DNA of 64,000 nt from positions 54,874,592 to 54,938,591 of the forward strand of contig OY743182.1 in assembly GCA_963555705.1 (NCBI GenBank), written 5' to 3'. Under the pieces are notes generated by a model that saw only the letters and a program-made list of their open reading frames with translations, made no database searches and was not told where the DNA came from. Source of the stretch: Ligustrum vulgare. Its lineage: Eukaryota > Streptophyta > Magnoliopsida > Lamiales > Oleaceae. The position numbers and the translations under genes are program-made. Positions within the stretch are counted from its first letter, which is position 1, and each line of letters begins with the position of its first letter. Shown one piece after another: positions 21,986-34,343 of the stretch.

Positions 21986-22375
21986 TTAAGCACAAATGAA
22001 ATCCTTGGGGAGTGTTTTCCCACAAGTGTTAATGAGCAAACTCAAAGAGATAGGAATGTTAATGTTAATGCCAAGAATATTTGCTTTCAACGCAGTACAA
22101 AGGCAAACTGCAGCTTCAAGATCCAGAAGGCCCCCAAGCACCGAGCAGCAAGGATGGTCCGGTGGGTTTCCAATTGTTGATCCAATGCTGCCATTGAGTA
22201 GCTTGGCACAAATGCCAAGTTTTAGAGCATCTCTAGGGCAAGTTCCCTTAACCGGGCCGATGGGGTTTGGCTTTGGCACTGGTGGTTCATTACAAGTAAA
22301 ACAACCACTTGTAAAGGAAAAGAGCAGAAGGTTAATGCAAAGGAAGAGAGCGATTGATGAGCCTTTGGAGTCCAT
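21986..22375 (-). CDS. hybrid proline-rich / lipid-transfer-like eight-cysteine protein, 129 aa
   Basis: A complete intronless gene. Residues 1-24 form a signal peptide (ALFLCINLLLFSFTSG), so the product should be secreted to the cell wall. A short Pro-rich linker follows (PPVPKPNPIGP). The eight-cysteine domain has Cys at 46, 56, 76, 77, 91, 93, 118 and 128, giving C-X9-C-X19-CC-X13-CXC-X24-C-X9-C. This is the spacing of the DC2.15/14-kDa HyPRP family. The hydrophobic domain is thought to bind lipids or associate with the wall or membrane, but no specific ligand can be read. Length and start are normal for the family. A TATA box lies about 64 bp upstream of the ATG. The gene stands alone between transposons. 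Confidence 0.93.
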   Translation of the reverse strand: MDSKGSSIALFLCINLLLFSFTSGCFTCNEPPVPKPNPIGPVKGTCPRDALKLGICAKLLNGSIGSTIGNPPDHPCCSVLGGLLDLEAAVCLCTALKANILGININIPISLSLLINTCGKTLPKDFICA

Positions 22376-22438
22376 TGATCAAAACTTTCACACTGCAGTG
22401 TTTTTGGTGGTACAGAATATTCACTAGTATTTACTATT

Positions 22439-22448
22439 TATTTATAGG
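22439..22448 (-). promoter_or_regulatory. TATA box of the eight-cysteine protein gene
   Basis: The minus-strand sequence CCTATAAATA ends 64 bp before the ATG at 22375. This is the right distance for a short 5' leader. Confidence 0.6.
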
Positions 22449-23400
22449 ACTAAAATTAGTATAGTGTTTGATAATAAATCAGCAGACATGTGAAGCAAGG
22501 CTGGCCAGGAATCTTAGCCCCCATTTGATAACTTGTTTATAAGCCATGTTTGGTCTGATTTAGTCTTAAGTCAAAGAAAATAATTAATTTGAATCTTATA
22601 TTTTATAGAACTTACAGCCTTCAACCAAAAATCTCATCAACTAATTTTATTAAAATATATTAAAAATCTAATTTTAATTTATACCAAATAGGGGCTAAAC
22701 ATGTTTATAAACAATTAATACATTTTTCCAAATTATTTTTTAAACATACACATTTTTCAAAATCACTTTTCAATCACATATTTTAACTCGAAACATAACA
22801 TTATTTGTTTATAAAAAAAATAAAAATTAGCAAACAGAGGTTTAGTCTGAACAAAAATTAATTATTTACGAATTTACAATTTATTTTCATATCACAAGAA
22901 GAACAAATGGGCATACAATATACTGTGGTTGGTAGTCCGTGACTGCCATTTGCATAGGATTTTGTGTCATTCTTTGCCCATTGGTTGTGAAGTCCAGGAT
23001 GGATCTCCAAGTTGGTATGGAATTATTTTCTCTCTTAAAATATGATGCACAATAATTTTTCAATCCACTGGGCAAAAAGTGACATAATAGGGTTTCACAT
23101 GTTCTTGCTCTAATATCTATCTAATGTTAACTTGTGTAAATCATTGAGTGTAAATTTTGGAAGAGTACTCTGATTCTTAACGAGGATTTTTTTAGAGACA
23201 TTCATACTACGGGTTCACGTTGATCTGAACTATTATTGCCAGCCTCAAGGGAAATATCAGGAAAAACATAAAAATAAAACTAAAGAACAAAAAACTAAGA
23301 ATTCACAAGGAAAACTCTAAAATCTGAGAAGACTTGCGGCCATAAATGAAAATTTACTGAAAAATTGTTACTTAGTATAAGATATTATAATTTTTCGATG
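22449..23400. other. intergenic, with one unassigned exon-like frame (22887-23075, minus)
   Basis: Mostly AT-rich. On the minus strand a 62-codon frame contains IPTWRSILDFTTNGQRMTQN and VTDYQPQYIVCPF, which looks like real protein rather than chance translation. I cannot assign it and see no adjacent exon. It may be a fragment of a captured or broken gene. Confidence 0.3.
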
Positions 23401-23414
23401 CTGATTTCTGTAGT

Positions 23415-24442
23415 TGAAAGTCTGTTTACTTTTAGGGTAAAGTGGAATTTTGATGGAAAGAAAATGAATTTCAGGGAATATAAAGTTCTTTTACTGAGAA
23501 TTGAAAGTTTAATATGTTTGATTGGTTTAATTTTTTGATTGAAAAAAGTAAAGAATTTTTCAAGTTTGGTTATTTGATTAACATTATTTTTCATAGAAAT
23601 AAAGCAAAATTTTGCTATTTTAACAAAAAAAAATTTAATTTTTCACATATTTGTACTTGATGATGATGATGATGATTTCCAAATAAAATAAGTCAATTAA
23701 TAATAACAAAAAAGATGAACGAGGCGATGTGGAAAACCAATTCTCACCATATTGGTAGGAATTCAAATTCAATGAAGAGCACGAAAATGCATTGTTCATG
23801 GAAAACTCTTTCCATTGAAGAAAAAAAGTACAATCAACACCAAAAAGATGGAAAATGTGTGAACTTTTTCCTTTTTTCACGAAAAAACTTACCTATCTAA
23901 CAGACCCTAAGTGTTGCAACAAAACCTCCAAATACAACTCAAGAAATTTTTGTTAGTGTTTGATGAGTTAGATTTGCCTAGGAAATAGGAATTCATTTGT
24001 CACTTTCATCTTTTTCTGTTGTTTGATTGACAAGTTTTACCATGGAATTGATTTTTTTACTTTTGTTGAAAGTTGTTCAATCCTTCTTTGTAACGCAAAT
24101 GAATTCTTAGCTAGATAATTGGTTTTCACCTATACATGGCAAACTATAAAAGCCTCGTTTGATCGTTTTTGTTATTAATTGACTTATTTTTTTTTTTCTG
24201 AAATTAACATTATTATTATCAAGTAAAAATATGTAATTTTTTTTTTAAATAGCTAAATTCTGTTTTATTTACCATTAAAAATAATATTAATCAAATAACA
24301 AATGTTGAAAAATTCCTCATTTTCTCCACCTAAAAAATTAAACGAATCAAACACGTTAAACTTTTAATTTCTAGGAATTCATTCCCTGAAATTCGTTTTC
24401 TTTCCCCCCCTAAATTTCACCATCGTTATCAAGCGGACCCTT
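23415..24442. mobile_element. MITE-like element with degenerate terminal inverted repeats
   Basis: The left end (tggaattttgatggaaag, then aaaatgaatttcagggaat) matches the reverse complement of the right end, which ends in 'atcgttatcaagcggaccctta'. The outer motif gggtccgcttgataacgatgg is the common plant 'GGGCCTGTTTGATAACG' end. A related end is at 45352-45453. There may be a second, nested copy ending near 23910 (cagaccctaag). Exact boundaries and TSD are unclear. Confidence 0.45.
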
Positions 24443-24471
24443 ATTGTTAAGTGAGAGTACAAAGGCTTTTC

Positions 24472-24990
24472 ATGACGATTTGTGTTAAAAATTAAAAATG
24501 AATTTGAGGAACGTGTAAATACAAACTTCTTGATACAAAGTCTCTACAAGGTATATTCCTATTAGAAATATTTAATTTACAAGATGTCTCCAAGTAGGAC
24601 AAGCACACAAGTTTAACTAATGAATGTTCTATAAAAATTTAATATAAGAAACAGTGTGAGAGTTGATTTCATCCAACACTTCACTCGTTTACAATAACTT
24701 CTCACAATACCACTTTTAACTGCTCATGCACAGTGCACGATGCACAATTTAGCGACTCTATAATGGCTTCATTATCATTATTTTAGATTGTGGATTAAGT
24801 GAGAAACCTGCTTCTTTAATTATGTATCGTCCAACACTCCACTCGCTCAGATATTGTTTTGCTCGCTCAATCACCCAAAATTGTCTTACTCATCCAATCA
24901 TTTGGACTCCTCGATGTTGGCTCTGATATTCATACTTGAGTTTCTTATTTCTAGGCTTTGATATTGGACCTTTGAATCGAGTATTGTTCA
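24472..24990 (+). repeat. dispersed repeat, copy 1 of 2
   Basis: This stretch aligns by eye to 38335-38925 in the same orientation. Shared phrases include tgtgttaaaaattaaa, tgagagttgat, acttctcacaat, cattatcattattttaga, agtgagaaac, ctcactcaa-like blocks and ggacctttga. It has no coding frame and I cannot name the family. Confidence 0.55.
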
Positions 24991-25503
24991 AATAATTTTA
25001 GGGAGACATTAATAATGGACATATCTCCTTTTATACGAGAATACTCAATTCCTTTGTGGTTGAATCTAAATAAAATCAGATGTTTATTTACGTTTTCTGA
25101 AATTTTATGGTCAGATATAATCTCTTTTCGTATTTATTCGCGAGATGCAAGAGATTGTTCGATTTACATTAGCAAACATGTGAAGCAAGGCTGGCATAGA
25201 ATTTTAATAGAGATTCTTCCTATTTCAGATTCTCAGAACCTGACATTTAACTTGAATTTCAAATAATTAGAACTGATATATTAATCACAAGTAATATCGA
25301 CGGCCACATAATGAAGTCCCGTGACTATAACTGCACGTATAGAAATTTTGTTTCTTTCTCCCACTTGTTTCATTAATGTTCGTTCATTCCTTCTTTCCAA
25401 ACCAATGGTTACCGTTAATCTCGTGGATAAAAAATTAATCCCTTCTATATAGGCTTTATTTATTTGAAGATAAACTTCACACAAATAAATTTGCAAAAAT
25501 TAT

Positions 25504-25676
25504 ATGGAAACAGGAACCTGAATCCTTGTAGAACCAAGTGATGACATGACTGTCTAATCAGTTCAATTAGAGTTTTTAAAATCAAAATTGGAGCCCAAAA
25601 ATTATATCTAATTGGTAACTGATTAGACAGTCATCTCATCACTTGGTTCTATAAAGAATCAGATACCTGTTTCCAT
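25504..25676. mobile_element. small fold-back MITE with 60-bp inverted repeats
   Basis: The ends atggaaacaggaacctga... and ...tacctgtttccat form terminal inverted repeats of about 60 bp. They share aaccaagtgatga and gactgtctaatcagtt, and only about 50 bp lie between them. It would form a long hairpin. The target duplication is unclear. Confidence 0.75.
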
Positions 25677-25819
25677 AGAATTTTCGAATAAATTTGTCCT
25701 ACTTCTAACATCTTAAATCTTTAAATAAAGATTGTGTATGAAATTGTATGTACCTGTAGCCCTTTTGCTAAAAACATTAATCTAACATATTGAAAACTTC
25801 GTAAAGATGAAGAAATTAA

Positions 25820-26521
25820 GGCTGCGTTCTCTTTTGCGTTTTCCAGTCGTTTTTCGTTTTCCTTTTCCGAAAACGCGTTTTCTTGCGCCGTTTTCAGGAA
25901 AAAAATTCGAAAACGTTTTTCAAATTTTGTAAAGGAAATGGAAAACGAGGAATTCACGTTTTCCACATTTTCCATTCATTTGAACTAAAAAAAGGAAAAC
26001 GCCCGTTTTCCAGTTTTTCGCGTTTTCGTTTTAAAAAAAAAAATTCTAAAAAATTTGAAATTGGTCAAAATTTGTCATTTTAATTACATTATTGGTCCCC
26101 GATTTTCAAAATTTGTCATTTTATTCCTCAAATTTTGAAATTTCTTTCGAAAATACCCTAATTTATTTGCAACTTAGGTCCTTCAACTTTAGATTTTCTT
26201 GCACATTAGTCCACAAATTTTATTTTTCTTTCAATTTAGTCCTTCCCGTATTTGCTTTATAGGTCATTGTCTTCAAACATATATAATTTTTGATCTACAA
26301 CTTCGAATTGCACTCCGTTTTTTGCGTCGAACTCCAAATTCAACAATCTTTCTTATGATGTATCATGTACTCAATTATTAAACATTTCCTTTTTACTTTT
26401 GTATTGTAGAAAATTAGGGCATCATTGATGAATGTATGGATTTTTGAAATTTTTTGACATAACCAAATATGACATCTCTATTTCATTTATATTGTGTCTA
26501 TCATATATGTATGAATGTTGA

Positions 26522-26564
<43 letters not shown>

Positions 26565-26909
26565 CACATGTAATATAATTACAAGTGCACAAAGTGTGTG
26601 TTTGGTATTATTTAAAAAGAAATCTTTTCAAGTGAATAGTAATATTTAGGGGAATGGACGATTGAGATTTAATTGAAAAGTCAAATATTGTGGACCTCAC
26701 TTTTAATGAGAATCAAATAAGGGCAAAATAGTTTTCTGAAAAAAATCCAAACAGAACGTATTTTCCAACATTTTATTTTCGAGAACAGTTTTCATAAATA
26801 ACAAACCAAACGCGTTTTCAGCAATTTTGAAAACATTCAGAGAAAACGAAAATTAGAAAACATTTTCGAAAATGAAAATAGAAAACTAAAACATAAAAAG
26901 AACGCAGCG
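25820..26909. mobile_element. Tourist/Harbinger-like MITE (1.09 kb)
   Basis: The left end GGCTGCGTTCTCTTTTG and the right end, in reverse complement, CGCTGCGTTCTTTTTATG form the inverted repeats. A TAA triplet flanks both sides (25817-25819 and 26910-26912), the TSD preference of PIF/Harbinger elements. Subterminal parts are packed with 'gaaaacg' and 'cgttttc' in opposite orientations. No transposase is present. Confidence 0.72.
26523..26561. repeat. (TG)n microsatellite
   Basis: An uninterrupted run of about 19 TG units inside the Tourist-like element. Confidence 0.95.
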
Positions 26910-27238
26910 TAATTCTCTCTAATAACTTAAATCTCTAGACCATATATAATCAACATATATTCCTGGGAGTTCATGTATAATGTTTTTAATTAGTATCTCA
27001 TTTCAAGCCTTTTATGCAGAGCCCTACCTGTGATTCTTAGGGTCCGAGACGAACAATATATCTTGAAAAAATTGGGCTCTTGATTGTCATAGACAGACCT
27101 GTACGGGGGTTCATGGGCACTAATTTTTTTAGGAAAGAAAAAAAATAATGAGAAAATCCAAATTGCAAAACACAAATTTACTAAACAATATGCAAACACA
27201 CTATAAAAATTGCAAGAAAAAAGTAAAAGTCAGATGTA

Positions 27239-28770
27239 TTAACAAATGTAAATACAACCAACAAAATATGATATTTTGAATATATATATTACATCATCTA
27301 ATAATGTCAAAATTATGCACAAATCATCTCCATTAATGTCTAAATGTCCATTATAACTTAGATACTGCTCAAGATTCTCGCGGGACATCAATAAACTGTT
27401 ACAAGGTTCACGCTTTAACTTCTCCAAATTGAATAGAAATCCAAACGTCTGTTCATATTCTTTAAATTGTTCAAATTGAGCTTGAAGAGAAGATCGAGCC
27501 TGATCAATTATTAAGAGAAAGTAATCAACTCTAAAAGCTTCTTCAGGTGTTTGTTGTACTTCATCACTCCCAAGGGTTGCATCAAAATGTTTCTTTCTCC
27601 GAATGACACGTTTTTCTTGAAATGTAGCTTCAATCCCCATTTCACTTGCCATTTTTTTAGCTTCATCCATGGCACAATCAAACCCAACCGTTCTATAGTC
27701 ATCAAAAAACTCAAGAAGTCTTTGCAAGAGGTTGATGGCCACTTTGATATCCATGTTTTCAGCCTGAAGAAACTTGCTCACATTGTTGATAACATGCAAC
27801 AAACTGTACCAAATTGTCATTCCTAGTAAGAACTCAAAATTCCCGAGTTCATATGTTGCTAAGGCCTCATCTTCACTTTGTTTCTTGGGATCTTCGGTTG
27901 TATTTTCCAATTCGAGTAACGCATCTCTTATATGTACAGTTTGCTTCTTGATAGCCTTTACACTGTCAACATGGCTTTCCCAGTGTGTTTGCGACAACGG
28001 CTTAAGGGTCAAACCATTTACATTATCTTTGGAAATTCTCCAACGTTTAGGTGAAGATGAGAACAATGTATAGATGCGCTGAACTGTTCCAAAGAAGTTT
28101 CTAGCCTTTTTACAACAATTTGCCATGTCGCATAGTGCAAGATTAAGACTGTGACATCCACATGGAGTGTAGAAAGCTCTGGGATTCAGTTCAAGTAGCC
28201 TTCTTTGTACTCCTTTATGTCGCCCGCTCATGTTTGATCCATTATCGTACCCCTGCCCTGCCCTCTTATATCATCAACGTCGAGCCAAAGTCTTTTTAAC
28301 TCATTAATAAGCTTGATCGACAGTCCGAGTCCAGATGTATCATCTACCTTCAAGAATCCAACCCAAAACTCTTTCACCTTTGGTAAGTTCATTGAAACAT
28401 CCACACATCGTAGTACAAGTGACATTTGTTCCTCATGACTTGCATATGGCGTACAATCAAGAATGACTGAGTAATATTTTGCATTCTTAACATTTTTTAG
28501 AATTGCATTTCTAACCTCACCAACAAGCATCCGAATCAGCTCATTCTGAATTTTAGGACCGAGATATGTGTATTGAATCTCACGTGCTTGAGCGCGTTGA
28601 ACATGCTCTTCCATCACAGAATCAAATTCAGCAATCATTTCCACCATTTACAAAAAAAGGCCGTTTTTTTCACCATACAATTTCTCATGATCTCCTCGAA
28701 AAGCCAACGTATTTTTAGCAAGCCTTTTCACAATGGCAATTATCCTTGTTAGCACTTTTTTTCAATGTTC
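27239..28770 (-). pseudogene. hAT transposase, catalytic middle part (DUF4371 region), broken and C-terminally truncated
   Basis: Directly on the other side of the gypsy insertion the transposase resumes. It reads [18 protein letters not shown], one stop before MVEMIAEFD, then YYSVILDCTPYASHEEQMS with the first catalytic aspartate (LDCT), and IRGQG. A one-base insertion near 28250 shifts the frame. It continues SGRHKGVQRRLLELNPRAFY and TPCGCHSLNLALCDMA for 330 codons. It ends at KISYFVGCIYIC. The dimerisation segment expected after INGDDL (TVASAERSFSKLK in the family) is absent. The relation to ZMYM1-like plant hAT proteins is clear from the CHSLNL and LDCTPY motifs. Confidence 0.85.
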
Positions 28771-28775
28771 TTTTT

Positions 28776-30391
28776 TGTTCGCTCAAAATAGTGTACCGCA
28801 AGCGCACGGGTCGCGTACAAGTAATAAAGTGGATTTTTTGAGTCCGGATTGTCGATCCCACGAGGAATGTTTACTTTAGATTATATAACTTTAATTAATT
28901 TAATTCTAACAATAAAAAGAAACACACAATTAAAAGTTGGATTTTTGCAAATTCTAAATTAAAGAAAATAGTTTTAAACCAAATTAAAATAAGGAAAGTG
29001 AAAGATAAAATAGTTGGGATTCATGATTTCACTTAACTCTTGCTTAAGTAATTTCTCAACACATGCAAATTAATAAATTACTCATTTACAATGTTAGACC
29101 CGATTTTTCAAACTTAGCTAATTACCTCTCTCGAGTGAAATTAACCATAATCAATTGGTCTAACCTACTATATCTCTATGTCGATTAAGGCCCAATCAAT
29201 TGCATTAACTCTTTGTGAAAATAGCTCAATGGATCATCTAGGGTTTAAGGTATATCTCTATCCTTAACAAGAACCTAAAACATTTGTTATTTGGTCTAAA
29301 ATGCATAATATCTCTCGATTATCATACACTTCACAAAACATATATTTGGTGATCAATCAAACACATGGAATAATCTCAATAATAAACACACATGAAATAA
29401 GCTCAACATTAATAAACAAACATTAAAATTACTTAAACTAAGTTAAGCTACATCAATCATCCCAACATAAAATAACTAGCACATTGTATAAATATTGCAC
29501 AAAAGTTGAGGTTTACAACAATACATCACAAAATATAGAGATTAAAGATTAAAAATACAAGATAATGAAATAAATCACTTCCCTTGAGTTTTTGCCCCAA
29601 AATTCCTTGAACTTTGTTTTGAATCTTCACCTCACTTCTTGCTTCCTTGCTTCAATGGTGACTAGCAACATGTAAACAAAACTAAACTACAACTAAATTA
29701 CAAACTAAATCAAAAACAAAGAAAAGAAAAGAAAAGAAAGAAGAAGAAAAGAGAGAAAAGGGTTTGAAGATGAAAAAGTGAAGAAGAACTCCAAACCCTA
29801 GCCAAAAAACGTCCAAATATACCCAAAAATCGCCTAGATCCGCGTCCTCAGCATTTGGGCCGAATCGGGTCGCACCGGGTCGGCCCAGATTATCGCCCAG
29901 TTTTCTGACCACACGATCGCGTGGTTTAATGACTCGCGATCGCGTGGTGGACTTGCAAACTCTCGGGTTGGATTATAGGCTGACTTCGCGAACGCGACCT
30001 GGTATAACCACGCGATCGCGTGGTTCACCGGCAGCCCCGTCCTTCAATGATTTGCAATTGGGTCCTCCAACTTCTGGTCTTATTCAATTTAGTCCTCAAA
30101 TTTTGACTTTTATTAAAAATATGCCCCTGAAATATTTGCATCTTTAGTCCTCCAACTTTCTGAGATGTTGCAATTGAGTCCCCATACTTTTGATTTCTTT
30201 CAATTACGTCCTTGGACATCGAAATTGCTCTTCTTTTCGCTCAATTGCTCTCCGATCTTGTCTATTTTCTTTCCAATTGAGTTTGTACCTAATTGTACAA
30301 GATAAACACAATTTATAAGTAGATATTTTCTCTATTTGTCAATTAAATTTCTAATTTAGGAACTAAATAAGTGTGTAAAGCACACTTATCA
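28776..30391 (-). repeat. 3' LTR of the nested gypsy element (1616 bp)
   Basis: This is the complete LTR. In transcription order it holds 'tttagtcct'-like degenerate repeats, a palindrome cluster (30026-29897), a likely TATA box (29821-29815), a G/A- and T-rich leader and a conserved end. Compared with 35239-36310 it has 544 extra bases: one block of 518 bp (29529-30046) and one of 26 bp. Confidence 0.92.
29897..30026 (-). repeat. cluster of CACGCGATCGCGTG palindromes
   Basis: Copies or variants lie at about 29910, 29935, 29985 and 30010. The last (ccacgcgatcgcgtgg) is a perfect 16-bp palindrome. In the LTR's own orientation the cluster ends about 76 bp before the TATA-like sequence at 29821-29815. 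Confidence 0.85.
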
Positions 30392-30408
30392 CACCCCCAA
30401 ACTTGAGC

Positions 30409-32476
30409 TTTTGCTCGTCTCGAGCAAAATTACCTACTAGTGCAATCAAGTAACGTGAAATATAGATCAACAAAGTTGGATAACTTGCAAATTACTCATG
30501 AGTGTAAAATTGTATAATCAATTCAAAAGTATGATTCCAAATAATGCTACCAAAGAGAAGTTAGCTAATCCAATGTTCGATCGGTGTGTGTGTGCATAGT
30601 CACTTTGAATTGTCAATTAAGTTTCGAGAATATTGATGGGTAAAGAGGTTTCAAGTCAAAACTACCCACCATTAGTGGTCAATTCTTTTTCTTTCCCACT
30701 CGTGACATTCATACCCCAATAAATATTTTTCTTTCCTCTCCCGAGATGCAATTCTAGAGGGCACTCTCAAATCACTCTTTTCTTTTTCCACTCTAGTTTG
30801 GGTGTGTTTTACCGACAATATCGACAACCTAGAAATGCGGTGACTCTCCACTAATGAGTGCTTCGACATTCAAGTTTATACTAAGCAATTCAAACCCACT
30901 ATTCATCTAAGCCCTTATGCAAGTAAAAATGCATGATTTCTAACAACTAGCGTGATGAATGCTCGTGTCTTCCCCACTCCCTTAAGCTTTCTAATTGACC
31001 CATGTAGCGAGCTTTAGGTCGGCAACTCCTCGATTGTTTTAAGATCAAAGGGTACCAGGTTTCAAAATACCCCTACGGACGTAATAACTCGAGTCAAAAA
31101 GGCTACAAAGTAAGGTAGACTTATTAAGCAAATGCAATAATGAAGTGCTTTTTTTTTCAATTGTGTGTGTGTGTACCCTACTTATTAAGCTTTCTAATTG
31201 ACCCATGTAGCGAGCTTTAGGCCGGTGACTCCCAAGTTTCAAACTTAAGGCACCAAGTTTCAAGATACTCCTACGGGCTTAATTACTCGAGTCAAAAAGG
31301 CTTCGAGATAGGGCAATGCAATGCAAAAATTAAAATTGGCTTAGAAATTTAGCATACGGTCATTACTTAGCTTATACTTGGCGAAATACACTCCACACAA
31401 GATTTATTTCCAACATGCATGGAATCACCACATGTCTAGACCGTCTCCTTCACCGGGTCGACCACCCCCAAACTTATCTTACAATAGGATCAAGAGATTT
31501 AGAGTTTTGGGAAACATTTGATAGGTTGATAAAAATTTAAAATACAAGCTCACAACCTAATTCTTCTACTCCATTAACCTCTTCACCCTTCAACAATTCC
31601 CAAACTTCACCAACAATCAATCATGACTATTGTGCTCAAGATAAATATGATCTTGCATGGATAAGCATTTTGTAAAAGTAGACACAAGTAGCATATTGGT
31701 CATAAATCATGAATCAATAACAATTTTAAACATCTAAGTAATCCTGGCCGGCAAGGCTATCTAACATGCCAATACACAATAGAAAATCACCCCCGAACTT
31801 GAAATGCACATTGTCCTCAATGTGTAAAATAAAATCAAAGTAAGAGGAAAGAAGTTACTAGATATCCCAAGAAGTGGTAGGGGCACTCATAAGTAGTCTT
31901 GGGCATGTGAAAATCTCATTGCAAGCACCACCAATCCACCCCCAAACTTGTGTTGAAGCCTCCAATCAATTGAACACACATTTCTCTAATGAGGCATTTC
32001 ATCGAACACCTTGTGAGCATCCTATGAAATTACACAAGAAAAGAGTAGATATTAAATGGTGAATGACCCAAAAATTTTAAATCACATTCAACATCTCAAT
32101 TCTAACTCATAAATCCAATATAATTTGCCCATCCACATCAACATTAAATCACACTTGAAGATAAAAGACAATATGAACCAAGTGATTTAAAAATGAGTTT
32201 TAAGCAAAATTTGACTTTGAAAGTTTGATATGAGTATATGTTAGAATTAAATGAGAATGCATTGGAGCTATTTCACACTACCCAACTTGAGGAAAATAAA
32301 TGTAGAAGATAGAGACTTGGCCTAACCAACGTATTTGCAAGAAAGTAAATACAATGCAAGAAAGTAAATAATATGCAAAAAAATAAAAAAATAAAGCAAG
32401 TAAAGGATAGAGAATGGGTTGACTCCCATTAAGCGCTTATTTTAAAGTCATTAGCTCGACTCTCCGCATAAGCACT
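30409..32476 (-). other. untranslated internal region of the nested gypsy element
   Basis: No convincing frame on either strand. It contains a tandem-like pair of about 135-bp repeats (30982-31315), a GT microsatellite near 31160 and several 'ccccaaacttg' phrases (31460, 31795, 31940) resembling extra polypurine tracts on the minus strand. Confidence 0.6.
30982..31315. repeat. pair of imperfect direct repeats (about 135 bp each)
   Basis: Copies at 30982-31115 and 31182-31315 share aagctttctaattgacccat, then gtagcgagctttagg, ctacgg and actcgagtcaaaaaggct. Confidence 0.75.
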
Positions 32477-33419
32477 TCATGGCACTCTAAACATAGCTTT
32501 TGATGCCTTGCCCATTTTGCTTCTTTTGGCTTTGCCCCACTCTTCATTTGATCTAAACACTTGCACCTTGCCCCTTCCAAAGTCATGGGACTTGCCTATT
32601 CCATCCAATTCAAACTCAACTAAATAGACTTGCACCTCCTCAAGTGGCTTAATCACAAAATCAATTATTGGACAATCAATGAAGTTGAGAGAATTTGATT
32701 TGATCTCTTCCTCATTAATTGCCACTTCCTCATGTGATTCTTGTGTGATTAAATTGTCATTCTCGTCAAGCTCATCTTCTTTAGTTGATGTCTCCTCGGA
32801 TTGAATGACCGATCCAAAATTTGAATCAATGGGCAACGGTAAGTTTTTCCTATTAATTCCCAAGAGTGGGTTATACCCCCCACATTTGGAATCCTTCCCA
32901 ATACATGGCATCCCCCATAAGCATATCATCTTCATCCAAATTGGCAAGCTCATTTTAATACTTTGCAAGTACTGTTGACCTATGGTCAATTTGACCTTAT
33001 TGTTTTGATCATAACAAACAAGAATTTATTGTCTTGCTAACAAGTGTGCTTCAAGTGCTTCATGTAATGATAAATATTCAAAGCACTCTATGTTCAAATC
33101 GTCTCTCAAAGATATAAATCAAAAGTATGTGATCGAGCACGTGAGACGCAAAGAAGATCAATGAAAGAATTGAAGATATTCAAAGATCAAAATTGAGGTC
33201 GAAAAGCATGACATGAAGATCAAGAATTCGAGCATACAAGATTAGAGTTGATTTAACATATGTAAAGGTATAACACTCTCAATCTTTAGCGATGAAATTC
33301 AACGAGCTCGAAAATGATTTTTATGCATCAAGAAACATTTTTAAAACCATTAAAATATCATTTTCAAAATCAATCTTGATCAAAAAGCCTTGCAAAATCA
33401 AAAATCAAAAATCTGTAGG

Positions 33420-33578
33420 AACCGGTCGACCTCAATATGAACCGGTCGACCTCATGATTGATACCGGTCGACCGCATGAATGAACCGGTCGACCGCATTG
33501 CTATTTTTTGAACTCAACGGCTATTTTCTTGTAACGGATATATTGAGGTCGACCGCATGGCTAAACAGGTCGACCGCA
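33420..33578 (+). repeat. array of ACCGGTCGACC palindromes
   Basis: Six copies or variants occur at about 33421, 33440, 33464, 33484, 33546 and 33567, each with the GTCGAC core and followed by TC or GC. The last copy ends about 27 bp before the TATA box at 33605. Confidence 0.9.
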
Positions 33579-34247
33579 AAAGACAGAATGTGCGAAAATT
33601 GATCTATAAATAGCCTTCTCTCTTGCATTCATGAACAACACTTAGAAAACATTTTATACAAACTTTCTTGTGAAAATTTAGTGTTCTTACTTGGTTTATA
33701 TTTATCTTTTATTTTCATAAAACTTTGATTGATCTAAACTTTGTTTTATCAAATTCATCAAAGTTTTTGGAAGAAAGTTTTGTGAAGATTATTGGTTTTA
33801 TTTTGTTTAAACTTCTTCAAACATCTTCACACTATATTGGAATTGAAGTGTAAGTCTCTCTTTGCTCTAAACTTGTTTTAATCTTTTACAAGAGAGAAAT
33901 TCCAATTGAGGAACTTTGATTATTTGTGCTACATTTTTCATCATCATTTGATTCATCAAAGTTCCATTGCCTAAACACTTTGAGCTTAACTTATTGTTAA
34001 TTATTCAAGTGTGGCATCTCTTGGTACTTAATTTGATTCAATATTTTTAACAAGAGATTATTTGAAAAACTTTGTTTGATTGCATTGAACTTTTCATTAT
34101 CATTTGCATCAAAGTTTTTCTCTAACACTCGAGCTTAATTCATTGCTATCTATTGAAGTGTTAGCCTAACTCTCTCGGTACTTAATTTGAGTATATCATT
34201 TGTCAAGAGAGTTATTTCAATTGTAAATTCAATTCATTATATCTTAT

Positions 34248-34343
34248 GGTTTCGAGAGCCTTGTGAAAACTCGATTGTTGGTTTCGAGAGCCTTGTCAAA
34301 ACTCGATTGTTGGTTTCGAGAGCCGTGTGAAAACTCGATTGTA
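34248..34343 (+). repeat. three 32-bp tandem repeats
   Basis: Units start at 34248, 34280 and 34312 with ggtttcgagagcc and end ctcgattgtt. They differ at one or two bases. Confidence 0.9.

Noticed and set aside
21996..22427. 143-codon plus-strand ORF
   Set aside because: It is the antisense shadow of the eight-cysteine protein gene, which has a signal peptide, the full cysteine pattern and a TATA box on the other strand.
33420..33578. CRISPR-like array of short repeats with spacers
   Set aside because: A plant nuclear LTR; repeats are about 12 bp, irregularly spaced and palindromic. No cas genes or prokaryotic features.
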